DNA of 64,000 nt from Cristatella mucedo (GCA_009760855.2 WPIO01000017.1:5475001-5539000); one strand, 5' to 3'. Counted from the stretch's first letter, positions 52,986 through 64,000 are shown. Numbers and translations: made by a program. Notes: generated by a model not told the origin, from the sequence alone.

Positions 52986-53340
52986 TCGTCTGTCTGGCAT
53001 GACATAGCGAAGCATGGCTGACTCAGGAGGGCGGTCGGAGAAGTAATATGGAGGCAGCAGCTCGGGACGGCTGAAAAGGATGTGCCACGGTCGGCAGCAG
53101 GAGAGCAGACGTCGTTGCTAAAGAATTGTGGATGTGAGTTTGTGTGTCTAGGACCTGCAGAAAAAAAGCTTCTGTCGCCAACGGTCTTTGAGCGGAGGAA
53201 TGGAATAGGGCCAATTGTTTGCTCCAAGAGGTCACCTGAGGGCACGAGGAGCCTGCATCAGGTGCAGCAGTTCAGCTGAAGGCGCGAAGGGGTCACGGCC
53301 ACGGCCGGCATTTATGGTTCAGCGTACGAACTTTGCTCCA
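52986..53340 (-). mobile_element. Second LINE-A 3' fragment in the same orientation
   Basis: It repeats the C-terminal block (FLRSKTVGDRSFFSAGPRHT, and SPTALLSQPCFAM) and joins head to tail with the copy below it. The joint lies near 52985, within a single open frame that fuses the two pieces. Confidence 0.6.
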
Positions 53341-54620
53341 TGGAGCGTGCAATGCTCGCCGAGGGAGACCGTTCGGCGCACGCTCGTCCCGTAACGCGGC
53401 GGCGCTTTGTCTGCTCCCGCTACGGGTCGCAGCGCGGAGCGGCAGAAGTCAACGGCTGGCCTCGGGCGCCGCTCGGCGCGGCGCCCGAGGCCTCCACGGT
53501 GTTTGCAGCGCCCTCTGCCGGCCTCACCCCGGTCGCGCGGTGCACGGCTCTCGGGCCGCGCTCTCAGCTACGTCAAAACCACCTCCGCAGACGGCACTCT
53601 TTGTCTCGTAGAGGATTTGCGGCGGCTGGAGTAAATGCAATGGAAAGCCGGACTCAGTCATCCGACAGTCATCCGAGCTTGCCCTATCTGGCAATCGCTA
53701 CATCATGCCGTGGATGACCGACCCTTGGATGGGAGGCGGGGCGCTCGAGGGGTCGACGGGCGGGCTGGACGGGCTGCCGCCGCGAATCACCCAAGCAAGA
53801 GCGCGCTCGCTCACGCGCGCGCCAACGCCGGCCGGTCGGCCGCCCTGCGAACTTGCGGTGTCACCGTCGCGCTCGGAAGCCGGCTTAACTCGGGAGGCGG
53901 CCATGGCGGCGGCGTAGGCCGATAATAGCACCGGCGCTGACGCGTAGCCCTAAATTCTGGTCGCGACGTCGCCGGAAATCCGGCTCGGCGGCGCCCGTTA
54001 GCGGCTTCGGCGATTGCTAGCTAGCCCGCTAACGCCCCTTAGCGGCGACCGTGCGGGGTCGCGCGGCGGCGACGATAAGCCGGTCGGGCGCCCGCGAATG
54101 GCTGCCGCGTCATTTTACCGTGATTAAGCGCTTGAGCGAAGCTGGCTCGGCGCGCGAGCGGCCGCGTGCTGGCGCCGCCGCCGCCGCCGCGTCGAATCGG
54201 TGAAGAGGGCGCGGGCCAAAGGCGAGCGAGCGAGCGAGCGGGCGGCCGGGCGGGCGAGCGCACACTCTGAGCTGCGCGCGCTCGCCCGCCCTCCGAAAGA
54301 CTCGTCGCACGGCTCGGCGCGCGGCCGCACGAAGACTGGTCGTCACGGCGCGCGAGCGTAGAAAGGCTGGGAGGAAGCCGCGTGAGCACGCGCGACGGCA
54401 GCGCGCGCTTCCGCTGCGTGCAGGCTCGTAGACGCTGCAGCAGCAGCAGTTCGAGTAGAACGTTATACAAGGGAAGGCCGACGTTGAGAAGTGAAAAGAG
54501 GAGGAGCGAGCGGCAGGAGCGAGGAAGGGAAGTGACGTGCGACTCGTCCTCTTCCTTTGCTTCTGCCCGTGCTGCCACTGCGCGTGCTCTCTCTGCAATC
54601 CACTGGCGACGCATCCTTAA
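53341..54620. other. CpG-rich patch with GAGC/GCC simple repeats
   Basis: Long overlapping frames on both strands (for example 54039-54707 minus, 222 codons), Arg/Ala/Ser-rich and without motifs. GCC runs at 54174-54189 and GAGC runs at 54222-54240. Possibly a CpG island; no exon can be supported. Confidence 0.45.
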
Positions 54621-55039
54621 CAGCGTGTGTGGTGCGCGCCTGGAAAAGTATTTATTTCTCGGAGATCGCTTTATAAATTTCCTATTATTTATGCTATTAT
54701 CTTTCAAAAAAGAAAGACTAGACGATACTCATAGAAGCATACGTAAGATGGCCGCAGACATCGCCAAACGGCTATCAGTTGCTGCAGGCAGTCAAAGATG
54801 GCCCGCTGCAGGACTCGAATCCAAGGATTGTGATGTGTTCGAGCGTCTTAGCTCCGGGCTTAGAACCGTGAGCACTAGACAGCAATAAATTTAAAGAGGG
54901 GGCAGATGAGCGAGACGGAAAGAACGTGAGTGAGGGAAACAAAAGGGAAAAAGGAATTTGGCACTTCAGAAGTCCCACAGTGACAGGGACATGTAGTAAC
55001 TGTTGTCCTTTTGTCTATGTAGTAAACTGAATGCAAACG

Positions 55040-55615
55040 TCAGATAATAATAACAATAATAATGCACTTGATAAAGCGCCCTCAGAGAACTCAATCTCTT
55101 TCTAGGCGCTTTACATTTGCTGCAAAGAGAAATGTAATTGAATGGTGAGTAATATCATGCTTGATAAACAAACAACATGAATAACATGGTTAGGGGTGAC
55201 ATGCACAGAGTCAGCATGCAAATGTGGTTAGTGGCAGCATGCAGTGTCAGCACGGATAAGCACCTGAAGGACGAATCACAGGGACCCACCAAATGCTGTC
55301 CTAAATAGGTGTGTTTTTAAGTTCTTTTTAAATGTAGTCAAGTCAGGGAATTTTCTGCTGCAAGCCGGGAGGGAGTTCCAGGCTTTGGCAGCATACGAAC
55401 TAAATGCACGGTCTCCACAAAGGATTTGAGGTTTGTACACGGTATTTATAGGCTGTTGGATTCCGAAAAGCGGGCGGTACGATGCTTGGCCTGGTGGGGG
55501 AGTAGATCTGAGAGATAGGCTGGAGCCAAAGAATGAAGGGACCTAAAAGTGAGCGACAAAACCTTGAAGTCAATCCGTTGCTTGACTGGGAGCCAGTGCA
55601 GGTCGGCGAGAAGTG
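55040..55615 (-). mobile_element. LINE-B 3' part with ATT tail
   Basis: The tail (AATAATAATAACAATAATAA) leads into GATAAAGCGCCCTCAGAGAA, CTCTTTCTAGGCGCTTTACA, then the minus-strand end of the ORF ([38 protein letters not shown]). It is truncated near 55615 at GGCGAGAAGTGACTGGTGAG. Confidence 0.7.
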
Positions 55616-55675
55616 ACTGGTGAGTGGTCTGCGGTCTACCATAGCTAGCGAGCGGCGCCCAATAAATAAATAAAT

Positions 55676-55845
55676 ACAAGCTGATTTAACAGCCTCTTTT
55701 TGTATAGCGACAGAAGAGCCCTGACTGCTATCACCATTGCTTGCAGCGGCGATACAGGATCGCCCACCACAGGATTCGAACCCACGACCTCGGGGCCGAG
55801 GTCGTGAAAAGCAACCGCCTTACCTAGTGAGCCATTACGGCTCAC
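55676..55845 (-). mobile_element. SINE-2 copy (minus strand)
   Basis: It mirrors the copy at 41047: AGCTGATTTAACAGCCTCTT, GTATAGCGACAGAAGAGCCC, CCACAGGATTCGAACCCACG (reversed B box), and GTGAGCCATTACGGCTCAC at the head. AAATAAATAAATA at 55663-55675 is the tail. Confidence 0.7.
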
Positions 55846-55960
55846 CAATACAATTCGCGATGCCCAGTGGCATCCTTACGGACCCAAATGGAAATTGTTC
55901 ACGTTTGAGAGGCCAACGACTCGAATGCAGGCGGCATCGTCGTCTTTTTCTTGCCCTGCT

Positions 55961-56096
55961 CGCGATGCAGCTCTTACCCGTGATGCAGCTCGTATCCGCG
56001 ATGCAGCTCCTACCCGCGATGCAGCTCGTACCTGAGATGCAGCTCGTACCCGCGATGCAGCTCGTACTCGCGATGCAGCTCGTACCCGTGATGAAG
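55961..56096 (+). repeat. 18-bp minisatellite GATGCAGCTCGTACCCGC
   Basis: Seven or more units with single-base changes (GATGCAGCTCTTACCCGT, GATGCAGCTCCTACCCGC and others). All readings are periodic. No host gene is implied. Confidence 0.85.
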
Positions 56097-56439
56097 CATT
56101 TCACGGCCAAACTCAGAAGCAATTGATCCCGGGGGCGATCGGATTGCGGACTCAACCGTTGCAGTCGGAGAGCAGCGTTCGGCTCGCCGAAGCTGGCTAC
56201 GTTGGATTATTTTTGTCTTTATCCTCCTTTGGGCTCTAGAGCCGAAGGCCTGGAGCGGCAGCGCACCTGCAGGTTCGGCATCTCCGCGAGCGCTTCCGCG
56301 TAGGCGCGCTGCCGCTTCCGTGAGCGAGCGCTCACGGATACGCTCGCGCGAGGCAGGGCTCGCGCGCGTCGTCGGCTATCGGACAGAGCTGTCTCACCTC
56401 ACCCGTCGAGCGGAAGAGCTCAGCTAGGCTAGACGCTGC

Positions 56440-56815
56440 CAGAAGAGCTCTTCTTACGCAACGACAGCTACTCTCCTGCTACCGACTATGGCTCGTAAAC
56501 TGTCCTGCGTAACACCCACATAGTCTTTATGGCTTTGTGGAGTTACAGACGGAGATGCATACATGCATACATTCTTTTCAGCGGTCCTGAGCTGCTACTT
56601 CCGTGCCACTCACTGCCTCAACTGCTCTTCTGACTGCTATGCTTCCCACTTTCTTTCTCTCTGTTGCGTAAGATGAAGTCTGTCGGCTACCGAATGCGTA
56701 CCGAAAGCCGCTTAGGCTGTGCGTTCGCTCTACAAAACTCTCCTGCGTAACACCCACATAGTCATATATATGGCTTTGTGGAGTTACAGACAGAGATACG
56801 TTATATTATTCCTCG
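56440..56815 (+). mobile_element. Two overlapping LINE-A 3' ends
   Basis: A first piece jumps from the QFLRNDSYSPATDYGS region directly to the 3' hairpin and tail (GGCTTTGTGGAGTTACAGAC, then GCATACATGCATACAT). The coding part missing from it (TCAGCGGTCCTGAGCTGCTA to the stop) then follows with its own hairpin and tail (to 56815). Confidence 0.65.
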
Positions 56816-58400
56816 GAATCTCAGCTACAGCCGCATCCGCCGCTCGCGTTCCTCCGACTTCGTAGAGGCGGCGGCGGCGGCCGTGCGCCCCCTCCTCCAC
56901 CTCGCCGCGTGCCGTTCGTTGGTATTGCGCGAGTGTGGCAGCGCTCGAGGTGGACATGTTTGCCTCGCTTTTACTCAGCTGCGTCGGCGGCATCGCATAG
57001 AGCCAATGCCAGAAGCGGCGATAACGTCGCCGCGCGGCAGCCAACAAGACCTCAGGATGCGCGGCTCGCTGTGCGACCGGGCGATTACCAGCCAGGCGAG
57101 GCCGCTCTCGGCCTCGAGGCCGTTCTCGGCCTCGCCCGGTGCAGCGCGTCTTCGGAACACGCGCGCGCCGCTTTGGCGCTGCTCGTATTACGTGGGCGGT
57201 ATTCGTCAGCGACAACGAAGCTCTCCCGGGGCGGAGGATCGGGCGGAGCACCGATCGAGCGTCGCCGTCGGTGGATGACGGCGACGGAGGACCGCTGCGG
57301 TGGCGCGAAGCTGCCGGACGCGAGCGAGCGATCTTGCCGGACTCCACGGCGGCGCCCGAAGTTTTTTCTGCATGAACTCGGGTCGCTCGGAGCTCAGCGC
57401 CGCGCCCGCGCCGGCCGGCGGCGGCGGCGGGCGCACGCTGCGGACGCGAGATTGCAATCTCGCGCGAACGGCCGTCCATTGTGGTGGCGCAGCGGATGCA
57501 GCCGGAGGCGCCGTCGGTTTGATGGATCGCTTCGAAGGACCCGCGCCGTCGGGGTCGTCGCGTCACACGCCGACCGCCGATGCGGGGGTCACTTCCAATA
57601 AGGCAGGAGAGGGTGGTGCTGTTTGACGCTGTCTGCTGCATCCTCCGCAGCACCCGGCAGCTCCGCGCGCGCGCGCTCGCTCGCTGGCCAGCGCGGTCCA
57701 CGAGCGCGCGAACAAAGCACCTTCCGGCTCGCTGGATCGCGGAATGCCGAGCTGCGCGATGGTGTGAATAGGGCCGCCGTCGCCGCTATCTGCCGCCGCC
57801 CTCTGCGATCGGCGCGCGTCTACGGGACGCGCTAGCTGCTCCGTCGGCGGCCGGCCGGGCGGCCGGGCGAGCTCTTCGCAGCGGCTTGGACGGCCACCGC
57901 TGCCCGAACCGCCCGTCAGCCGCGGTGGCCGCGAGCGGCGGGCTCATGCTCTCGTTGCGGCGACGCGGCCTCGGCAGTAGTAGGGTGGGTGGCTCGCTCG
58001 CTCGCTCGCTTGGGATTCGCCACCGTTCGCTGCACGGCTCGCCGAGTCCGGAGGTCTTTTTTCTACCGGCCGCATAAGAACGGGTCGACTCGTTGACCCG
58101 TGTCTCTCGCCCTCTTCATTCTTTGACGCGCTCTCTATAGAGCGCGCGCTCTCTCTCTCTCTCTCTCTCTGTCCCTCGCGCGCGAACCTCCCCATTCCTT
58201 CGCGCCCGCACTCGCGTGCGTACATGCAGGCGGAAGTCACAGTCGGAAGTGTGGCTTGGCGGTGCCAGAGTGCGATGTCGAGAAAAAAGTACGGAAGAAA
58301 CCGCCGCCGCCCGGTAGTCGCCCAATGCGCTGCGGCGACGGTTGGCCTCTGTCCGATTCGAACGCGGTTCGGAGGCGGTGAGTCAGAAAGGTATCGGATC
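56816..58400. other. CpG-rich patch with long overlapping frames
   Basis: Frames of 305 codons (minus, 57701-56784) and 230 codons (plus, 56909-57601) overlap and are Arg/Ala-rich without motifs. Simple repeats include GCTCGCTCGCTCGCTCGC at 57990-58010 and (CT)n at 58147-58169. A possible CpG-island promoter; no exon can be supported. Confidence 0.45.
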
Positions 58401-58404
58401 GCGG

Positions 58405-58690
58405 AGATGTAACGTATATCCGCCCGTAACTCCACAGAGCCAAAAAGACAATGTGGGTGTTACGCAGGAGAGTTTTTAAGACCCACTCGCAGCTTAAGCG
58501 GCTTTCGGTTCTGATTCGGTAGCCAACAGACTTCATGTCACGTAACAAAGAGAAAGTGGAAAGCATAGCAGAGTCGGGTGAGCAGTTGAGGTAGCGAGTA
58601 GCATGGAAGTAGCAGCTCAGGACCGCTGAAAAGGGTGAGCCATTGTCGGCAGCAGGAGAGCAGTTGTCGTTGCGTGCTGAGCTGCGGCCC
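58405..58690 (-). mobile_element. LINE-A 3' end
   Basis: ACGTATATCCGCCCGTAACT, the hairpin, then minus-strand FSLLRDMKSVGYRIRTESRL and the region up to the LRNDNCSPA position. A CpG-rich patch follows (58680-59080). Confidence 0.6.
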
Positions 58691-59080
58691 CAGGCGACGA
58701 TCTTTCAGCTCAGCGGACGTCGTCGACAGCTGACCGTCGACGACGTCCGCTGCGATTTCGGCCACCGCAGCACCGCACAGCGCCTGCAGCCACGTCGTCG
58801 ACTGCAGCCGTTCGACTAGCCAACGCGCGACGCCGTCGCGCCTCTAACCGCTGTCGCAGCGACCGCGCGTCCGCTTTTCTCCGCCGCTCGCTGGCCGCTC
58901 GCTGGCCGCTCGCTGCCAGGGCCCGACGAGCACGCGCACGGCAGCGCCTCGCCTGCCGGCTCCTGGCGCGGCCGTGCGCCACGCGGCATTTACCGAGCGA
59001 CAATGCGGCGAGGTGGCTACCGCGCCTGCGGGCCGTGCGGAACCGGAAACTCTCGGCGCTCAGACAGCGACGGTACTTCT

Positions 59081-59639
59081 TTCCCTTCTTGCATATAGCG
59101 CAGCGTTCAGCTCGATCCTTGAATGTCACCAAGACTAAATCCGAGACCGTCCTCCGAAGAGGTCACAGCCTTTCGCTCCAGAAAGCTTCACTGCTGCTTT
59201 GCTCAATGCGGGGCCGGAGTGTCCGTTGACCTAACGGTAAGCACAGTCTAGCTGGCGAGCCGGACCTAATGTCGGGCAAGAACTCCGTACCAAGTGGCCT
59301 GGGTAGTTAGGTGCTCGAATCTTACTTCAAGTCTTTTTCTGTTTTGACCATATAGTTATAAGTGAGGCATTCACTGAGCTTTAACAGCAAGAACCTCGCA
59401 GGCTTCATCTTCGGTCTCTCCCTGTTGCAGAGTCAGTGGTAAGCGACGTTTCTGTCGAGTTTCCGCAGTGTTCCACTGTGTGGCTTCCTTTGTTGCTCTT
59501 TCTCATTGTTGTCTGCAATAGATACGCTTACATTCTCTTCTCTCTGCTCATTTTCGCACCAACTTTCTTGCTGTGAAAACTCGCCGGTCCGCAATGGCTG
59601 GCGGAAACAACAGCCCCATGAATAATAAATATTATTCGT
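59081..59639. other. Unassigned sequence left of the gypsy LTR
   Basis: No protein or repeat family recognised. The same holds for 59821-60139, which contains one partial reversed SINE head (AAGCACCTTACCCCCTAGGCC, about 59860). Confidence 0.4.
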
Positions 59640-59820
59640 CTTCACATTGCTCTTAGAAAACTTAGTTTTTATCAAGGCACTTCACATATACCACAGGGCG
59701 CAAACGGCCCAGGTAGTAAAGTGCTCGCTCTTCACTAACCAGGTCGAGGCTTTGAATCCTGCAGTGGGCGATCCTTTAGTGGCAACTGCAAGCTGTGGCG
59801 ATAGCTATTAAGAGATAAAG
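59640..59820. mobile_element. SINE-1 tail (minus) joined to SINE-2 (plus)
   Basis: 59640-59700 has AAAACTTAGTTTTTATCAAG and GGCACTTCACATATACC, a reversed SINE-1 tail. From 59700 the plus strand reads CGGCCCAGGTAGTAAAGTGC, GGTCGAGGCTTTGAATCCTG, GCGATCCTTTAGTGGCAACT, a decayed SINE-2. Confidence 0.5.
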
Positions 59821-60139
59821 CTTTGAATTCGTTAATATTAACTCATAACAGTTAGGCAAGCACCTTACCCCCTAGGCCTAACCAGGGCAGAACACGTGCA
59901 AATTGTATTGATGCAATGCCTCGTTTACCAAAGGCATTCGCAGCCCAACTCCCTGTAGGTCGAGCTCACTCTGGCAGCTTTTCAATACTGCAACTCACCC
60001 CGGACAGAAGCAGAAGCTAGCAAGCGGCGGAAGCCCCAGCAGCCAATTCGGATGGCAGCAAATGGGGCGTGGTGCAGAGAACGAAAGCTGCTGGAATGTC
60101 ATGGCCATCCTTTGAAAAACTCTTTAGATTTAATAGCCC

Positions 60140-60287
60140 TGTGAAATGGAATAAAAAGCCACCGGCGGATTGGAAACACACGTTTATTGGTAGCCATCTT
60201 ATATTCGCTCGCAGACTCTGGGTCAGCGAGGCCTATCCTGATTGATCCTGTTGTTCTGGCTCTGCAGGGTAGCTCAACTATCACACA
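60140..60287 (-). mobile_element. Ty3/gypsy 3' LTR
   Basis: The minus strand runs from TGTGATAGTTG directly after a GGAGGGAATG end of the internal region, to about TTTCACA near 60140. Inside are a TATAAGATGG TATA-like box and an AATAAA signal. The length, near 146 bases, is short for an LTR. It starts TG and ends CA. The 5' LTR is beyond the window. Confidence 0.55.
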
Positions 60288-62900
60288 TTCCCTCCAAATA
60301 GGAACAGTCTCATTTTCAAAAATCTAACCTTCGGACCGGCTTTACCACCCTGCCAGAATTTGTAATCATTTGATCTTGAGAGGTGTGCATCCCATCGCCA
60401 ATACTTTGAGACTGACCTAGAACTGCAGTTGTAGGGTTCAGTAGATGCAGGGAAGTGCCAGCAGATTCGCTGTTGGTGACCTGTAGATCGGTCGAAGATG
60501 CCTTTTGTTCCGCAGAAGTGTTCTGCCACTGTTATTCTGCAAGACAAACGGCCCAGGCGTTCCTGCTTAAGCCGTCATCGTTTCACTTGTGCTCCAGCTG
60601 TTTTCGCCATCAGTCTGCACTAATGTCTGTTGGCCGAATTGAAAATGTGGTAGTGGGCAAGTAGAATGAGGGCGATCGCGGTCGTGCTGTTGCAGCTTTT
60701 TTGCACGGTCGTCGTTGAGTTGCACCGTTTCCTTTGCTGGCCATTGTGGTTCGAAGCGCCAATGGAGCACGGGCAACGTTGTCCTAAACTGTCGTCCCAT
60801 TATCAGTCGTGCTGGGCTAAAGCCTGTAGAGGTGCAAGGCGCCGACCTCTGAATCCTTACAGCGAGGCACGCATCAGGCTGCCTCACAATATATTTGTCT
60901 GTTTGTATAGCTCTTTTCACTTCTCCGTGTGGTTGTGAAAAGTGTTCGCCGGTTGTAACGTGCTTGAATCCGAATTGTCTCACGTGATCATCAAACTCAT
61001 GAGATGAGAATTGTGGACCTTTGTCAGACTGCAATGACTCTAATATGCCCCAGCATGCAAATCTAGTCTGTAGTTCGGTCAGCACTTCTTTGGTCGTGGG
61101 TTTTTAAAATGAAGTGATTTTCGCATATCGGGAGAAGTCGATTACAATCAGGTGCTGTCGTCCCTCGTTTTCGAAGAGACCAGCAGCGACTTGTTGCTAA
61201 GGAACACCGTGTTGGGATGAGTGGTTCATGTGGTTGTCTCCTCTGATTGTGTTGACAGAAGCTGCAAGAATCGATAAATTACCGTGTTGGTTGAGGCCTA
61301 GACGGTATACACACGACCTTGCTCGGTCCCTACATTTGGTCCTGCCCCCTTGTGGCCGTCGTGGATCCGCTCCAACAGAAAAGCCTGCAGGCGTTGGGGG
61401 ATATATATGCGACCGTCCAACAGAAGCAGAGCAACCATTCGAAGCACAAAGATGGCTACTCACGGCGAAGTACTTCCGCAAGGTTTCTGATAGGCCTTTG
61501 CTCGACTTAGGGCACCCTGACAGCGTATACTCAATGACAGTCTGTAGATTTCGGTCGTCAGCGGTAGCCTGCTTTACTTCACTCAAGCGAGCTACTGAAA
61601 GCAATTTAGCAACGACATTGTCAACCTAGAACCAACTGCTTTGGCACAGTCTGGCGCCCTTGACAGCACCGAAAGGGTCTTTCCATGTACATACGTGGTG
61701 CAAGGGTTAACACGCATCATTTGAATCAATAAGCGTTCTGCATTTAATCGGGACCCAGTCAAGGTCTTTAGTCGTCAGTGACAGAATAAGCGGTTTGTGG
61801 TCAGTGCGACGTTCGAACGAAGACAAGCCAACAAGAAGCTTACTGAACATCTCACATGCCCACACCACGGCAAGATACTCTTTTTGATCTAGGTGTATCT
61901 TGTTTCGGTGCCTGACAACGTGCGGGATGCAAATGCGATAGGTCGCACATCTGGCTCTCCCATACCATGCAGCAGAAAGATGCCAAGGGGCATTGCTACT
62001 GGCATCGGCACTGACAATTACCAGCTTTTGTGGGTCGAAATAGGCTACTTCTGGTGCCTTAGTCAAAAGTAACTTCGCTTCCCGGAATGCTTTCCTCTGG
62101 CTATGCCCCCAGTAACTTACTGAGTCAGATTGGAGGAGTTTGTTTAGTGGTATTGAGATAGCGGCCATGTTGAGCGAAAATAGGTCGATGTAGTTCGTCA
62201 TCCCAAGGACCAAGGCATCGTTTTAGCTTGGCTAAGTTGGTCGGATCAGGGAGGTTGAGATTGGCTTCTAGTTTGTTGTCTTATGGTCGGACGCAGCCGG
62301 CATCAATCAATATCCTAAGAACGCCAAAGTAGGCTGCCGGAAAATACACTTTCTCTATTGAACTTTAGGCCAGACTTTGAAATTTCGGAAATGGAACGAC
62401 ACAATCTATCATAATGCTCAGCCACCGTTGATCCTCACAACAAAACAAAACATCGCTCATTTAAATGGCCTAACCTTCGACCTCACCCAAGACGAGATGC
62501 ATCAGCCGCTGAAAGATCACTGGCGAGCTGATAATGCTAAAGGGCAGCCGGAGAAAGCAAAAGCGTCCAAACGTGCTATAAATGCCGTTAAGTGAGTGCT
62601 CTCACGGGACAACAGACTAGCTCAAAACCTGCTGGACGCATCCAACTAAGGGAACAGCGCAGCACCAACAAGCTTGGGCAAAATTCCATCAAGCGCAAGT
62701 AATACGTAACTTTCACGTACCACTCCTTGATTTAAGCGCTTCAAGTCGACATAACGGTGCACTTTGCCGTTGGGCTTCAGGACCGGTACGATTAGAGAGC
62801 ACCACTCGGTCGATTCCGAGACAAGTTTTACCTCTCAGCGCCACTATCTATTTTATATGGAATGGTTTTTCCATAACCGAATCAATCCACATGACACGGT
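60288..62900 (-). pseudogene. Ty3/gypsy pol relic (protease stub, RT, RNase H, integrase)
   Basis: Read from high to low coordinates: the protease active-site segment PYKIDSGAE (62833-62858), then almost at once RT start STEWCSLIVPVLKPNGKV (62740-62820) and KLVGAALF (about 62660). Next come LNKLLQSDSVSYWGHSQRKA, YFDPQKLVIVSADASSNAP (start of RNase H, 62213-61707), LDQKEYLAVVWACE and RRTDHKPL. Integrase follows with a decayed zinc-binding region (61604-61197) and the core SDKGPQFSSHEFDDHVRQFG (61085-60567). Stops and shifts separate the blocks, so it cannot work. The protease-to-RT distance is far too short, which indicates an internal deletion. Confidence 0.75.
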
Positions 62901-62910
62901 GTAAGTTTAT

Positions 62911-63273
62911 GTAATGTATCTCCGTCTGTGACTCCACAAAGCCATAAAGACTACTTGGGTGTTAGGCAGGAAAGTTTTGTATAGCGCACTCACAGCCTAA
63001 GCAGCTTTCGGTGCGCATTCGGTAGCCAACAGACTTCATCTCATGAAGCAAAGAGGAAGTGGAAAACATAGCAGAGTCAGGAGAATAGTTGAGGTAGTGA
63101 GTGGCATGGAAGTAGCAACTCAGGACCACTGCAAATGATGAGCCATAGTCGGCAGCAGGAGAGTAGTTGTCCTTGCATAAGAATTGTGGTATCGAGTTCC
63201 ACTGTCTGGGACCTGCAGAGCTAAAGCTTCTGTCGCCATAAACGGTCTTTACGCAGAAAAATGGAACAGATTT
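62911..63273 (-). mobile_element. LINE-A 3' end inserted in the gypsy element
   Basis: TAATGTATCTCCGTCTGTGA (reversed tail), the hairpin, then minus-strand [40 protein letters not shown] and [16 protein letters not shown] with a stop. It splits the gypsy gag zinc knuckle from the protease, so it is younger than the gypsy copy. Confidence 0.7.
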
Positions 63274-64000
63274 ACTTCGTAACTTGCAACGCATGGCGTA
63301 GTAGTCAAACTTTCGGCCGATATTGAAACGGTGGTGGCATGCCGGACAGCGCCCAAGAGTGTGACCCGAGTTGCAATTCCGGCAGCTGTTCGCTCCCTCT
63401 TCATCTTCGGGCCATCTAGCTCTCACATGGTCTGTGCGGTTACTAGCGTCCAAAACTCCAGGGCTCAGGACAGCCTGTGGACTGCGATCTCCGACGAATG
63501 GCAGAGACGTCTGAAACCGGGTCTGACAAACTTGGTTGCGACATCACCGACTCCGTCTGATGCACATTTTGTACAGCCACAGTTAACATGAGGTCGGCGA
63601 TTAGTTGCAGCGTCTCAGAAAGCTTGTCCGACAAGTCCATAAAGAGGCAATCTCGGATCAACTCTTCTTTCATCGAGCCGTGCTCTCAGTGTGAAATAAA
63701 AAACAAAATCATCTAGTGCACGTATGAATGCCTCGGTTGACTCAACCGAATGTTGACAGCGGCGGTTAAAGATAGCCCGATCTTCGATGATATTCCGGTA
63801 TGCGGTATGAAGTAATCAAATTTGCTCAGGATGACGTCAAACGTCATCACTTGGTCGACCTCATAGTTAAAGGAGTAGAATATCGCTTCGGCTTGTGCTC
63901 CCATGGCGTTCATAAATGTATTTATCTGTACCTCCTGAACCTCTCAGTTTCGTAGCGGTCACGTAATGCCGAAAGCGGTTATGCCACGCCGGCCATAACG
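63274..64000 (-). pseudogene. Ty3/gypsy gag relic (capsid and zinc knuckle), cut by the window edge
   Basis: The minus strand reads FYSFNYEVDQVMTFDVILSKF (63900-63830) and then MKEELIRDCLFMDLSDKLSE, TLQLIADLMLT (63673-63560), the gag pattern of gypsy elements (ELIRDR..GL.D..LSEKLQ). A nucleic-acid-binding knuckle follows: CRNCNSGHTLGRCPA (63390-63350) and a basic end. Frames shift between the parts. This gives gag before pol in the expected order. Confidence 0.6.

Noticed and set aside
53698-53931. Short frames starting MPWMTDPWMGGG (plus) and their minus-strand counterpart
   Set aside because: Composition-driven, with no motif or splice evidence.
56784-57701. A 305-codon minus-strand and a 230-codon plus-strand open frame that overlap
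   Set aside because: Mutual overlap on both strands in GC-rich DNA is the pattern of chance. The minus frame even runs into a LINE-A tail.

Overview
This is a stretch of animal nuclear DNA, not bacterial. It holds two intron-containing protein genes that can be joined exon by exon, set in a dense and mostly dead layer of transposable elements. Intron phases agree across every splice, introns carry GT..AG ends, and repeats are LINEs, tRNA-derived SINEs, hAT, Tigger and Ty3/gypsy elements with AT-rich microsatellites. The presence of DNAAF11, a factor needed to assemble dynein arms, implies an animal with motile cilia or flagella. An invertebrate seems most likely, but I cannot name the species.

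The two genes stand head to head. DNAAF11 (LRRC6) lies on the minus strand (9221 down to 1595, five exons, 458 residues). NEURL2 (an Ozz-like neuralized protein with a SOCS box) lies on the plus strand (11561 to 24019, four exons, 269 residues). About 2.3 kb lies between the start codons. Its part nearest DNAAF11 is CpG-rich, and an imperfect RFX X-box sits next to the DNAAF11 start. The genes act in different pathways: cytoplasmic dynein-arm preassembly versus Cullin-5 ubiquitin ligase substrate choice.

The introns are full of insertions. These include two broken copies of an unnamed ORF family that is repeated in invertebrate genomes, a 205-bp element matching the SPIN hAT family, two hAT-like MITEs, and a LINE with an uninterrupted reverse transcriptase reading frame.

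From 24 kb to the right end I find no convincing host gene. The content is LINE-A (3' end with a hairpin and ATGTA-type tail), LINE-B (3' hairpin and ATT tail), two tRNA-headed SINE families, a Tigger relic (27.4-28.6 kb), an inverted copy of a NEURL2-intron segment (33.2-34.6 kb), several microsatellites and minisatellites, and a Ty3/gypsy element (60.1 kb to the end) that has an internal deletion and a LINE insertion. Several CpG-rich patches (40.0-41.0, 50.0-51.1, 53.3-54.6, 56.1-59.1 kb) have long but unconvincing open frames. They may be promoters or first exons of genes whose bodies lie outside the window.

Repeat family names (LINE-A, LINE-B, LINE-C/D, SINE-1, SINE-2, MITE-h) are local labels used here for reference.
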